From: an uncultured Prevotellaceae bacterium | GTDB taxonomy: Bacteria > Bacteroidota > Bacteroidia > Bacteroidales > Bacteroidaceae | Assembly (NCBI GenBank): GCA_946534585.1 | Contig: CAMNCV010000103.1 | Span: 1-34,764, forward strand | Length of the DNA: 34,764 nucleotides | Reading direction: 5' to 3' | Shown here: in pieces, positions 17,027-24,011 of the stretch | How the letters are laid out: each line of letters begins with the position of its first letter | How positions within the stretch are numbered: the stretch's first letter is position 1 | Made by a program: the position numbers and the translations under genes | Notes under the pieces: model-generated | The model's input: the letters and a program-made list of their open reading frames with translations, nothing else | The model's database searches: none | What the model was told of the DNA's origin: nothing

Positions 17027-18201
17027 TCTACATAAAGAACAAGTCCTTTCAAATATTCTCCCTCTGGATGATATATATTGATAGGATGGTCTGCAGGCTG
17101 ATGTAACTGATGCAGTATGCGTACACGACGATGAGCCTGCGTAGCCGCAGTAAATACCGCATTACGGAAATTTTCTTTTGTGACTACCTGCGAGCAAGAG
17201 AAAGTAAATATTATGCCTCCCGGTTGTATCATTTCCATAGCCTTTGCGTTGAGCCTTGTATATCCCTTCAAGGCATTGCGCAAAGCTCCTCTGTGTTTTG
17301 CAAATGCTGGAGGGTCGAGAATAATCAAATCATAATTGCCACCAGCCTGCGCAAGATACTTGAAAGCATCTTCACAGAAAGCCTGATGACGCTTATCATT
17401 TGGAAAATTCAATTCTACATTCTGGGATGTGAGCTCTATGGCTTTTGCTGAAGAATCTACAGAGTGTACGATAGTCGCTCCTCCACGCATAGCATAGAAA
17501 GAGAAACCACCAGTATAACAAAACATATTGAGTACTCTTTTGCCTTTTGAATAGCTCTCAAGCAAAGCACGATTTTCTCTTTGGTCAACAAAGAAACCTG
17601 TCTTTTGTCCTCGTAACCAATCTACATGAAAACGCAAACCATTCTCCACGGCTACATCTTCTTCCGTTCCTCCAAACAGGAAACCGTTTTCTTGTCCGAG
17701 GTCTGCTTTATATGGCAAGGTCGTCTCACTTTTATAATACACATTTTCAATTCTTCCCCCCATGACCTCTACCAGAGCATCTGCTATAATCTCACGCTCC
17801 ATGTGCATACCTACGCTATGAGCCTGCATTACAGCTGTCTTTCCATAACAATCAATTACCAATCCAGGCAGATTATCACCTTCGCCATGTACTAATCTGT
17901 ATGTGTTATTACTGGAATTATCTGCTATTCCTGCAGATATACGCATCTGCAACGCCGTAAAGAGTTTTTTCTTCCAAAAATCTTTATTTATTATTTCATC
18001 GTTAAAAGATAGCATACGTACCGCTATGCTACCTATTTGATAATGCCCACATCCCACGCTATCATTATCGCTGGTTACCACTTCAACGATTTCGCCCTCC
18101 TCAATTCCTTCATCCATTCTTGCAATCGCTCCAGAGAACACCCAAGGATGATAACGCTTAAGACTTTCCTCTTTACCTCTTTTCAGATATATTTTCTTCA
18201 T
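17023..18201 (-). CDS. rlmI: RlmI-like 23S rRNA (cytosine-5-) methyltransferase
   Basis: SAM-dependent methyltransferase of 392 residues with an N-terminal PUA domain (about 1-70: YLKRGKEESLKRYHPWVFSGAI, DSVGCGHYQIGSIAVRML) and a Rossmann domain with motif I VLNMFCYTGGFSFYA (about 223-237), motif IV ILDPPAF (294-300) and the catalytic Cys loop TFSCSQ. E. coli RlmI makes m5C1962 in 23S rRNA. The target here is inferred from family membership, and other members of this COG1092 family exist. It overlaps the exonuclease gene by 29 bases and tilS by 4. Confidence 0.88.
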   Translation of the reverse strand: MKKIYLKRGKEESLKRYHPWVFSGAIARMDEGIEEGEIVEVVTSDNDSVGCGHYQIGSIAVRMLSFNDEIINKDFWKKKLFTALQMRISAGIADNSSNNTYRLVHGEGDNLPGLVIDCYGKTAVMQAHSVGMHMEREIIADALVEVMGGRIENVYYKSETTLPYKADLGQENGFLFGGTEEDVAVENGLRFHVDWLRGQKTGFFVDQRENRALLESYSKGKRVLNMFCYTGGFSFYAMRGGATIVHSVDSSAKAIELTSQNVELNFPNDKRHQAFCEDAFKYLAQAGGNYDLIILDPPAFAKHRGALRNALKGYTRLNAKAMEMIQPGGIIFTFSCSQVVTKENFRNAVFTAATQAHRRVRILHQLHQPADHPINIYHPEGEYLKGLVLYVE

Positions 18202-18850
18202 CTATCACTTTATTAGTATTTGTCACCTCTTCTGGTATTATTATAAGTTCATAGTCCTGAGTTTCCTTCAAGCGTAAATACTCCTCATACAACATAACAC
18301 ATGCCCAAGCATCAGTTGCCGCATAGGATTGCTGTTTCTGAGTAAGTACATCAGCTTCCCAATTACTCAGTTGTTCTCTTTTCGATATGCGCTGACCAAA
18401 CAGATTTGCATACAATTTTGCAAGGCTCATATCTGTAATGCCCAGTTCCTTCATATGCTCCTGCAATTCAAAAAAGCCCTTTGGCTCAAAGTCGCCACGC
18501 GCTTTAAGTGATAAAATATCATCATGCCATGACAATCCTATTTTCTTCACTTGTTCCGTTTCCAACAGTCGTATGATAGCTGGACATAATCCTATGCGGT
18601 TAAGTCTAAACAAAAAGCATGTATCATGGGTACTCACTTGAAGTAACGCAACTTTGTTCTGACGTCCCTTACGAAATACAGGCTTTGTCTCTGTATCAAA
18701 TCCAAGTATGTCTGCGTTCAACAAGTAATCTACAGCCTTTTCTGCCTCTGATTCACTGATAACTACGATGATACGTCCCTGAAACTGAATACGTGGCAAT
18801 GACCCTAACTGCGTTTTATCGTATTTACTGTATATTGTCTTTTTCGACAT
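18173..18850 (-). CDS. DEDDy-type 3'-5' exonuclease domain protein (RNase D-like)
   Basis: A 225-residue single-domain nuclease. The DEDDy residues are visible: Asp52 and Glu54 in LGFDTETKP, Asp110/111 in SWHDDILSLK, and Tyr176 and Asp180 in YAATDAW. It lacks the HRDC domains of full RNase D, so it resembles the short WRN-type exonucleases of Bacteroidota. The substrate (RNA or DNA) is not resolved. It is first in an operon with the rlmI-like gene, tilS, lipoprotein and cdd, and has a good promoter 26 bases upstream. A role in RNA processing would fit the two neighbouring RNA-modification genes but is inference. Confidence 0.88.
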   Translation of the reverse strand: MSKKTIYSKYDKTQLGSLPRIQFQGRIIVVISESEAEKAVDYLLNADILGFDTETKPVFRKGRQNKVALLQVSTHDTCFLFRLNRIGLCPAIIRLLETEQVKKIGLSWHDDILSLKARGDFEPKGFFELQEHMKELGITDMSLAKLYANLFGQRISKREQLSNWEADVLTQKQQSYAATDAWACVMLYEEYLRLKETQDYELIIIPEEVTNTNKVIDEENISEKR

Positions 18851-18876
18851 TTTTTTCTTCTATACTATTTCGCATA

Positions 18877-18907
18877 CAAATTTACAAATAAATAGTCACA
18901 CTGACAA
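18877..18907 (-). promoter_or_regulatory. Bacteroidota-type promoter for the exonuclease/rlmI/tilS operon
   Basis: On the minus strand TTG (18907-18905) is followed after 20 bases by TAAATTTG (18884-18877), a full match to the -33 and -7 elements. The ATG lies 26 bases past the -7, so the leader is about 20 bases. It is divergent from the GH51 promoter about 50 bases away. Confidence 0.75.
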
Positions 18908-18956
18908 ACTTTTATCATCTTTTATGCGTTTTTGTATTATTTTCACCGAGCTTTAC

Positions 18957-18987
18957 TTGCATAAAACTTATATTTTCCGTAAATTTG
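18957..18987 (+). promoter_or_regulatory. Bacteroidota-type promoter for the GH51 gene
   Basis: TTG at 18957-18959, 20 bases, then TAAATTTG at 18980-18987. It rules out the open upstream frame from 18924 as coding and supports the ATG at 19029, with a leader of about 35 bases. No operator-like inverted repeat is obvious next to it. Confidence 0.78.
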
Positions 18988-19028
18988 CATTAAGTAAAAT
19001 ATTATTAAACACAACTAACCAACACAAC

Positions 19029-21029
19029 ATGAGAAAAACGATCATTTCAGCACTTTCACTATTTTCGTCTGTTATGGCTCTTGCCGCTACAAACGAAATG
19101 ACAGTAAACGTTTCCAAACCAGGTGCAGCCGTACAAAGTACAATGTATGGTATTTTCTTTGAAGACATCAATTATGCTGCTGATGGCGGCTTGTACGCAG
19201 AAATGGTTAAGAACCGTTCTTTTGAGTTTCCACAGAGACTTATGGGATGGCGCTCATTTGGAAACGTCGAAATCAGAGACGATGGACCTTTTGAGCGTAA
19301 TCCACACTATGTACGTTTAAGCTACGCAGGGCATGCTCACAAGCATACAGGCATCGAAAATGAAGGTTTCTTTGGAATTTCAACAAAAAAAGGCGAGAAG
19401 TATCGTTTCTCCGTATGGGCACGCTGTCCGGAAGGAGGAAAATCCACAATATTAGTTCAGGTAGTTGACAACGCTTCTATGGGCGAAAGCCAAGAAATGG
19501 CAGTTTGTCACGTTGACGTTGAAGGAAAAGAATGGAAGAAGTACACTGCAGAATTTGAGGCTAAAAAGACACAAGACAAACTTGCTCTCCGGCTGTTTCT
19601 ACGTGGTTTCAACAAGCAACCTATAGTAACCACAGACCTTGAACACGTAAGTCTTTTCCCCGTTGACACTTGGAAGGGACGCGAAAATGGTATGCGCAAG
19701 GATTTGGCTCAAGCCTTGGCTGATTTAAAACCTGGTGTATTCCGTTTCCCCGGAGGATGCATTGTCGAGGGCACAGACCTCAATTCGCGTTATCAGTGGA
19801 AAAACAGCGTAGGACCAGTAGAAAATCGGCCTATCAACGAAAATCGCTGGCACTACACGTTTGCCCACCGTTTCTATCCCGACTACTATCAGTCTTATGG
19901 TCTTGGCTTCTTTGAGTTCTTCCAACTTTGCGAGGATTTCGGTTGTGAAGCCCTGCCTGTAATTTCCTGCGGTCTTTCATGCCAGTTTCAAAATGAAATC
20001 AAGGATGAAGCAAAGGCTCACGTAGCTCTTGACGATCTTGACTCTTACATACAGGATGCAATAGACCTCATTGAGTTTGCAAATGGAGACGCTAACACTA
20101 AGTGGGGTAAAGTTCGTGCCGACATGGGACATCCTGCTCCTTTTAATCTAAAATATCTTGGCGTCGGTAACGAGCAGTGGGACTACAAGGACAACCCAGC
20201 ATTCACGGCAAGACTGGACAAATTTCTTAAAGCACTTCGCAAAGCTCACCCAGAAATCAAGTATATCGGTACTACTGGTCCAGACTCCGAAGGCGAAAAG
20301 TTTGATATGCTTCAGCCAAAAATGAAACAAATGAAAGTGGATCTCTATGATGAGCATTTCTATCGCAACGAACAATGGTTCCTCGCAAAGGAGAACCGTC
20401 ACCGCTACGACAACTACGATCGCAAAGGTCCTAAAGTGTTTGCTGGCGAATATGCCTGTCACGGCAAAGGAAAGAAGTGGAATCACTTCAATGCCTCACT
20501 TCTCGAAGCAGCCTTCATGACAGGTTTCGAACGCAATGCTGATGTAGTATGGATGGCTACATACGCTCCGCTGTTTGCCCACGTAGAGGGTTGGCAATGG
20601 CGTCCTGACATGATATGGTATGACAATCGTCGTTCTGTGAAAACCTGCTCTTACTATGTGCAGCAACTCTATAGTCTTTACAAAGGCACCAACGTACTTT
20701 CGCTAACGATGAATGGACGAAATGTTTGTGGTGACGAAGATCAAAACTCACTGTCTGCATCGTCAGTTATCAACAAGCAAACAGGAGAAATTTATGTAAA
20801 GATTGCCAACACTGGTTCTGAAGCGCAGTCTGTCAATCTTACATTAAAAGGTATGAAGAAAGCCACCTCTGCTAAACGCATTCTACTCACCTGTGACAAC
20901 CCTACAGCAGAGAACACGCTCGATGTTCCAGAAAAGATTATTCCTCACGAAAGTACAGCGCAACTCAATGGCAATGTACTTCTTGCCGAGGTACCGGCAC
21001 AATCATTCTGCGTTTTCGTAATTAAATAG
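19029..21029 (+). CDS. GH51 alpha-L-arabinofuranosidase, exported
   Basis: Releases terminal alpha-L-arabinofuranose from arabinan, arabinoxylan or arabinogalactan. It has 666 residues with a signal peptide (MRKTIISALSLFSSVMALAA). After the N-terminal strand region (GIFFEDINYAADGGLYAEMV) comes a CBM4/9-like beta-sandwich (about 75-210, with YRFSVWARCPEGG). The TIM barrel starts at VFRFPGGC and carries the acid/base Glu in LGVGNEQWDY (E382) and the nucleophile in VFAGEYACH (E474). A C-terminal beta domain (about 560-666) follows. The frame is open upstream from 18924, but that part contains the promoter, so the ATG at 19029 is used. It stands alone with its own promoter and terminator. The GH53 enzyme at 3196 attacks the same class of pectic polymer. 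Confidence 0.93.
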   Translation: MRKTIISALSLFSSVMALAATNEMTVNVSKPGAAVQSTMYGIFFEDINYAADGGLYAEMVKNRSFEFPQRLMGWRSFGNVEIRDDGPFERNPHYVRLSYAGHAHKHTGIENEGFFGISTKKGEKYRFSVWARCPEGGKSTILVQVVDNASMGESQEMAVCHVDVEGKEWKKYTAEFEAKKTQDKLALRLFLRGFNKQPIVTTDLEHVSLFPVDTWKGRENGMRKDLAQALADLKPGVFRFPGGCIVEGTDLNSRYQWKNSVGPVENRPINENRWHYTFAHRFYPDYYQSYGLGFFEFFQLCEDFGCEALPVISCGLSCQFQNEIKDEAKAHVALDDLDSYIQDAIDLIEFANGDANTKWGKVRADMGHPAPFNLKYLGVGNEQWDYKDNPAFTARLDKFLKALRKAHPEIKYIGTTGPDSEGEKFDMLQPKMKQMKVDLYDEHFYRNEQWFLAKENRHRYDNYDRKGPKVFAGEYACHGKGKKWNHFNASLLEAAFMTGFERNADVVWMATYAPLFAHVEGWQWRPDMIWYDNRRSVKTCSYYVQQLYSLYKGTNVLSLTMNGRNVCGDEDQNSLSASSVINKQTGEIYVKIANTGSEAQSVNLTLKGMKKATSAKRILLTCDNPTAENTLDVPEKIIPHESTAQLNGNVLLAEVPAQSFCVFVIK

Positions 21030-21056
21030 AGAATAAAACAATAAGATTAACGTAAT

Positions 21057-21101
21057 ATAGGGTGTATCAAGACATTGAGTTTTGATATACCCTATATTTT
21101 T
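21057..21101 (+). terminator. Intrinsic terminator after the GH51 gene
   Basis: AGGGTGTATCAA (21059-21070) pairs with TTGATATACCCT (21082-21093), a 12-bp stem with one G-T pair and an 11-base loop, followed by ATATTTTTAT. Its core is related, in inverted orientation, to the terminator at 34627. Confidence 0.85.
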
Positions 21102-21186
21102 ATGGGTAATAGATTGATATGAAACATAAAAAATGCTTTTAAATTAGCCCCATAATCCCGTAGATTACCATGCACAAATAAATAAA

Positions 21187-21242
21187 GTCCGCCCGGAATC
21201 ATATCATATCTTATCAACATTCTATGAAAATCCGAAGCGGAC
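21187..21242 (-). terminator. Hairpin ending the putative small RNA
   Basis: Thirteen-base arms at 21242-21230 and 21199-21187 (GTCCGC against GCGGAC, then T-G, T-G, a C-C mismatch and four more pairs) enclose a long AT-rich loop and are followed by the T-rich tract TTTATTTATTT at 21186-21176. The long loop is unusual for an intrinsic terminator. Confidence 0.5.
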
Positions 21243-21273
21243 CACCCACCTTAAAAAATAATCTCCTTTTCAT
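21214..21273 (-). CDS. Possible 19-residue peptide within the small RNA
   Basis: An ATG at 21273 opens MKRRLFFKVGGPLRIFIEC and stops at 21214. AAAGGAGA lies within the first codons rather than before them, so it cannot be its ribosome-binding site. The frame covers the left arm of the terminator-like hairpin. It may be chance, since a 19-codon frame is not significant by length. It is listed because the transcript has its own promoter and the peptide is basic and hydrophobic. Confidence 0.25.
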   Translation of the reverse strand: MKRRLFFKVGGPLRIFIEC

Positions 21274-21324
21274 AAGCAAAGCATTAGCTCTACCTCTTTC
21301 TGTCTCTCTCCCAGTTTGCGTCTG

Positions 21325-21355
21325 CAAAATTACAACTTTATCTTGACGGAAACAA
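21325..21355 (-). promoter_or_regulatory. Bacteroidota-type promoter facing the intergenic gap
   Basis: On the minus strand TTG (21355-21353), 20 bases, TAATTTTG (21332-21325). This is as good a match as the promoters of annotated genes in the window, yet no recognisable gene follows. A perfect palindrome ends 10 bases upstream of the TTG. Confidence 0.7.
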
Positions 21356-21364
21356 GCATTTACA

Positions 21365-21394
21365 AAGAAAACTGTGTGCGCACACAGTTTTCTT
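21365..21394. repeat. Perfect 30-base palindrome
   Basis: The arm AAGAAAACTGTGTGC (21365-21379) is followed at once by its exact complement (21380-21394), with no spacer. Both strands leave the stem with TTTTCTT, so it could be a bidirectional terminator. It could instead be a dyad operator, because it lies 10 bases upstream of the -33 element of the minus-strand small RNA promoter. Confidence 0.9.
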
Positions 21395-21466
21395 GATAAT
21401 CGTCAAAACTTAGCATCTGCCGTATATGAGACATACCTCTATTCACGCAGAAATACGTATGTTTAA

Positions 21467-21573
21467 GCAATCACATAACGATTGTATTGCAAAAGCTATG
21501 CAATTATAATGTAAAAGCTATGCAATTACCATGTAAAAGCTATCTGATTACAATGTAATAGCTATCTGTTTAC
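21467..21573. repeat. Array 2: five 19-base palindromic units, 22-base period
   Basis: Units start at 21467, 21489, 21511, 21533 and 21555: GCAATCAC-ATA-ACGATTGT (degenerate, placed by phase and its AAT core); GCAAAAGC-TAT-GCAATTAT; GTAAAAGC-TAT-GCAATTAC; GTAAAAGC-TAT-CTGATTAC; GTAATAGC-TAT-CTGTTTAC. Spacers are att, aat, cat, aat. It has the same length, period and half-site vocabulary as the arrays at 10002 and 32060. It lies between convergent GH51 and TamL genes, 56 bases past the TamL stop. Confidence 0.9.
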
Positions 21574-21629
21574 AACATCATTTGCATCCTTCAATAAGCC
21601 AAACATTTAAGCAGGATAATTCACCTGCA

Positions 21630-23870
21630 TCAGAAAGGCAGTCCGACTGCAAAATGTAATGTTTTATCACGACTGAACTTAGGATATGCTATCGGGAAAT
21701 GCTCTTTATACGTAGTATATACAGGATTTATTGCTTTCATGCCGAGATCAAGCCGCAGGATGAAATAATCGAAATTCAATCTAAGTCCAACTCCATAAGC
21801 CACAGCCAAATCCTCATATAGCCCACGCAGGGTAAGTTGTCCAGATGGCTGATCAGAGGATTTTCGGATATTCCATATATTACCAGCATCAATGAATACT
21901 GCTCCTTGAAATTTCCAAAACAAGTCTGAACGTAATTCTGCATTAAGGTCTATACGCACATCACCTGTCTGATTTATAAAATCAATATGACCATCTCGTC
22001 CACGGAAGCGACCAGGTCCGAGTTCTCTTACTCCCCACCCTCTTACACTATTTGCGCCGCCACTGAAATAGCGTTTCTCGTAAGGTATAATATTACTGTT
22101 TCCATAGGCGTATGCTATGCCTATCCTACTGTGTAATGCGAGAGTGTTACCTGCGTCAAATCGTATTAGGTGCGTATAATCAATATCTGTTTTTATATAT
22201 TGTGCAAACACTACACCTGCGACCTTGCGTTTTCCTTCCTCGTCAGTAGGAAACCTGAACATTCCACCAAGGGTATTCAACAAATTACCTGCAGTCTCAA
22301 CACTGGCTTTCACCGAGTTGACACCGTCATTGTAACTTATACTATAACCCGTTTTCATTATAAGCAGATTCTCATAACTATATTTCAAGATAGCATTGCG
22401 TGTGTCGCTTGACTCCAGATAATCATGCTTAAAAGTAGCAGATATCCACGGCATTGAAACAAAGTTTAGGTCTATCGCTTCAAGTTTATGACTTACCTTA
22501 CCAGAAGAATTATTCCAATTATATCTCCATGCTCCTCGCATTACTCTGCGATGGAATTCTGGTCGGTTCTGTAGATTATAACTTATTACCAAGTCAGTCG
22601 TTGTAGTATGACGTCGGTGATAACTCCTTGATATTCCAGGCACCACAAGCATGGGAAACGTCAGCTTAGTTTCTATGCCATACTCCTCATAGTTGTTATC
22701 CGAATATCCTTCAAGTCCTCTTATGGCCTCAAAAGCTGCGCGCGCTTGTAATGAAAACATCTCACATCCACGGAATACATTGCGATTATCGTATGTTACA
22801 AGTATTGCAGCCCCTAGGTCTCCCGCCGTATTTGTACCTTCGGGCTGTATCTGTATGCTGTGTTTTTTTCGTTTAGATATAACCACCGTAGCATCCAGAT
22901 ATTTATCATCTGTTTCTGACAATGTGTCGTCAATCTCTTGAAACGTCACATTCGTTGATTTTATATATTGTAGTCTTGCAAACTTATTATACGTCTTTTG
23001 TACATCTTTCTCACTATACAAATCTCCACTTTGAAACACAGTATTCGCATCAAGCGTCTTATATCGGATGTCAGGTATTGTGCCCTCGGGTGTAACATAC
23101 GATATATTCCTAATCTTAAACCTCGGATGATTGCGCAACATTTCATTGCTACTACGTCTGAACAATCCAATATTCATACGCAGGTTCACAATATGCTCTG
23201 TACGACTTGTGTCAGCATCATACGTTATCATCTCTTTATTGAAATATCTATATCCATTATTGTTGAGCCAATTACTTACCTGACGTCTTTCTTTTTGTAG
23301 CGAGATAATAGAAAACACGTCGCCTCGTTGTAAACTATTATTGAGAAAAACTCCATTCGATTTTAGTAACGAATCAATCGATTTGTCTGCAATGTAATAA
23401 GAGATATCGTTAATTCGGTATATACTATCGGGAAATATCCTGTATTCTTGTTTTACTCTCCTATTCTTCACGTTCTGTGTTACATCTACATGTGCATCAA
23501 GGAATCCACGTGCCATTACCACATTTCTCAAGTTCTCAGTAGAAGATAAAGTAAGAGCAGAATCCAAAGCCACAGGTTTCTCGCCCCACTTCCTCATAAG
23601 TCTATTAAAAAACTTTGTAGTATCACGTCCAGACAATGAATATATACCCAATGGAACCTTTAAAGTAGAAAACCATTTAGTATTAGGCTTTTGTATAATA
23701 TAGTCCTGCAATCCATTCACTTCAATCTGATTACCTTCTGTAGTGATTTGGTTTGAAACAAGTAATAATTCATCGTCAGCCAAGTGTTTCGTTCCATCAC
23801 ACGAAATGAAAGTACACACAGCCAACAAATAAGACAAAGATAATAAAATAAAATCAAATCTATTCTTCAT
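21630..23870 (-). CDS. tamL: TamL-type lipidated Omp85 protein (TamA homologue), first copy
   Basis: Outer-membrane protein of the BamA/TamA (Omp85) family, 746 residues. The N-terminus is a lipoprotein signal, FILLSLSYLLAVCTFIS with lipobox Cys24, which marks the TamL variant of Bacteroidota. Periplasmic POTRA-like repeats (about 30-330) are followed by a 16-stranded D15-type barrel. The barrel has the Omp85 loop-6 motif SVRGW in FSGGANSVRGWGVRELGPG and a terminal Phe strand (LHFAVGLPF). The frame also opens 13 codons upstream, but a -7 element at 23877-23884 lies inside that extension and only the ATG at 23870 gives a proper lipoprotein signal. It is divergent from tamB; a second copy lies at 28680. 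Confidence 0.9.
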   Translation of the reverse strand: MKNRFDFILLSLSYLLAVCTFISCDGTKHLADDELLLVSNQITTEGNQIEVNGLQDYIIQKPNTKWFSTLKVPLGIYSLSGRDTTKFFNRLMRKWGEKPVALDSALTLSSTENLRNVVMARGFLDAHVDVTQNVKNRRVKQEYRIFPDSIYRINDISYYIADKSIDSLLKSNGVFLNNSLQRGDVFSIISLQKERRQVSNWLNNNGYRYFNKEMITYDADTSRTEHIVNLRMNIGLFRRSSNEMLRNHPRFKIRNISYVTPEGTIPDIRYKTLDANTVFQSGDLYSEKDVQKTYNKFARLQYIKSTNVTFQEIDDTLSETDDKYLDATVVISKRKKHSIQIQPEGTNTAGDLGAAILVTYDNRNVFRGCEMFSLQARAAFEAIRGLEGYSDNNYEEYGIETKLTFPMLVVPGISRSYHRRHTTTTDLVISYNLQNRPEFHRRVMRGAWRYNWNNSSGKVSHKLEAIDLNFVSMPWISATFKHDYLESSDTRNAILKYSYENLLIMKTGYSISYNDGVNSVKASVETAGNLLNTLGGMFRFPTDEEGKRKVAGVVFAQYIKTDIDYTHLIRFDAGNTLALHSRIGIAYAYGNSNIIPYEKRYFSGGANSVRGWGVRELGPGRFRGRDGHIDFINQTGDVRIDLNAELRSDLFWKFQGAVFIDAGNIWNIRKSSDQPSGQLTLRGLYEDLAVAYGVGLRLNFDYFILRLDLGMKAINPVYTTYKEHFPIAYPKFSRDKTLHFAVGLPF

Positions 23871-23876
23871 TATAGG

Positions 23877-23884
23877 CAAAGTTA
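23877..23884 (-). promoter_or_regulatory. -7 element directly before the divergent tamL
   Basis: TAACTTTG on the minus strand ends only 6 bases before the ATG at 23870, so a transcript from it would be leaderless or nearly so. No TTG was found at the -33 position, which weakens the call. Confidence 0.45.
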
Positions 23885-23955
23885 CGAAAAAAATATTATT
23901 ATTTCTCATTTATATAAATCTTTAATTAGTATATTTAAGTTTTTCAACTCATTAT

Positions 23956-23986
23956 TTGGTAGTACAGATGTTTTTTTGTATCTTTG
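23956..23986 (+). promoter_or_regulatory. Bacteroidota-type promoter for the tamB-tamL operon
   Basis: TTG at 23956-23958, 20 bases, TATCTTTG at 23979-23986. It overlaps the first codons of the longest open frame (TTG at 23976), showing that translation must start further down, at the GTG at 24012. Confidence 0.78.
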
Positions 23987-24011
23987 CACGAAATATCAAG
24001 CATTAACGACT

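Larger units (their letters stand above)
21175..21318 (-). ncRNA. Putative orphan small RNA, about 140 nt
   Basis: A complete promoter (21355-21325) is followed on the minus strand by about 75 bases of purine-rich leader and then a terminator-like hairpin. The stem pairs 21242-21230 with 21199-21187: outer GTCCGC with GCGGAC, two G-T pairs, one mismatch, an approximately 30-base loop, then TTTATTTATTT. The start near 21318 is set from the -7 spacing and the end from the T-rich tract. No known family (6S, SRP RNA, tmRNA, RNase P) was recognised. It lies between convergent protein genes and does not lead into any gene; read-through would run antisense to the GH51 gene. Confidence 0.5.
21030..21629. 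other. 600-base gap between convergent genes, with several structured elements
   Basis: No ordinary gene is visible. In order it holds the GH51 terminator (21057-21101), a minus-strand small transcription unit with its own promoter and terminator (21175-21355), a perfect 30-base palindrome (21365-21394), about 70 bases with nothing recognised, and repeat array 2 (21467-21573). The last 56 bases before the TamL stop show only a weak GCAGG/CCTGC hairpin. Confidence 0.8.

Noticed and set aside
18924..19028. Upstream extension of the GH51 enzyme
   Set aside because: It contains the promoter, and the signal peptide begins at the ATG at 19029.
19029..21029. Polysaccharide utilisation locus around GH51 and GH53
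   Set aside because: No SusC/SusD pair, hybrid two-component system or other glycosidase nearby, and the two enzymes are 14 kb apart in different units.
21467..21573. Rho-independent terminators as the explanation for the arrays
   Set aside because: Units are AT-rich, often mismatched at the inner half-site bases, lack T-tracts, and true terminators lie nearby; a minor contribution to termination cannot be excluded.
23976..24011. TTG start for tamB
   Set aside because: The codons overlap a good promoter (-7 at 23979-23986) and would not be on the transcript.
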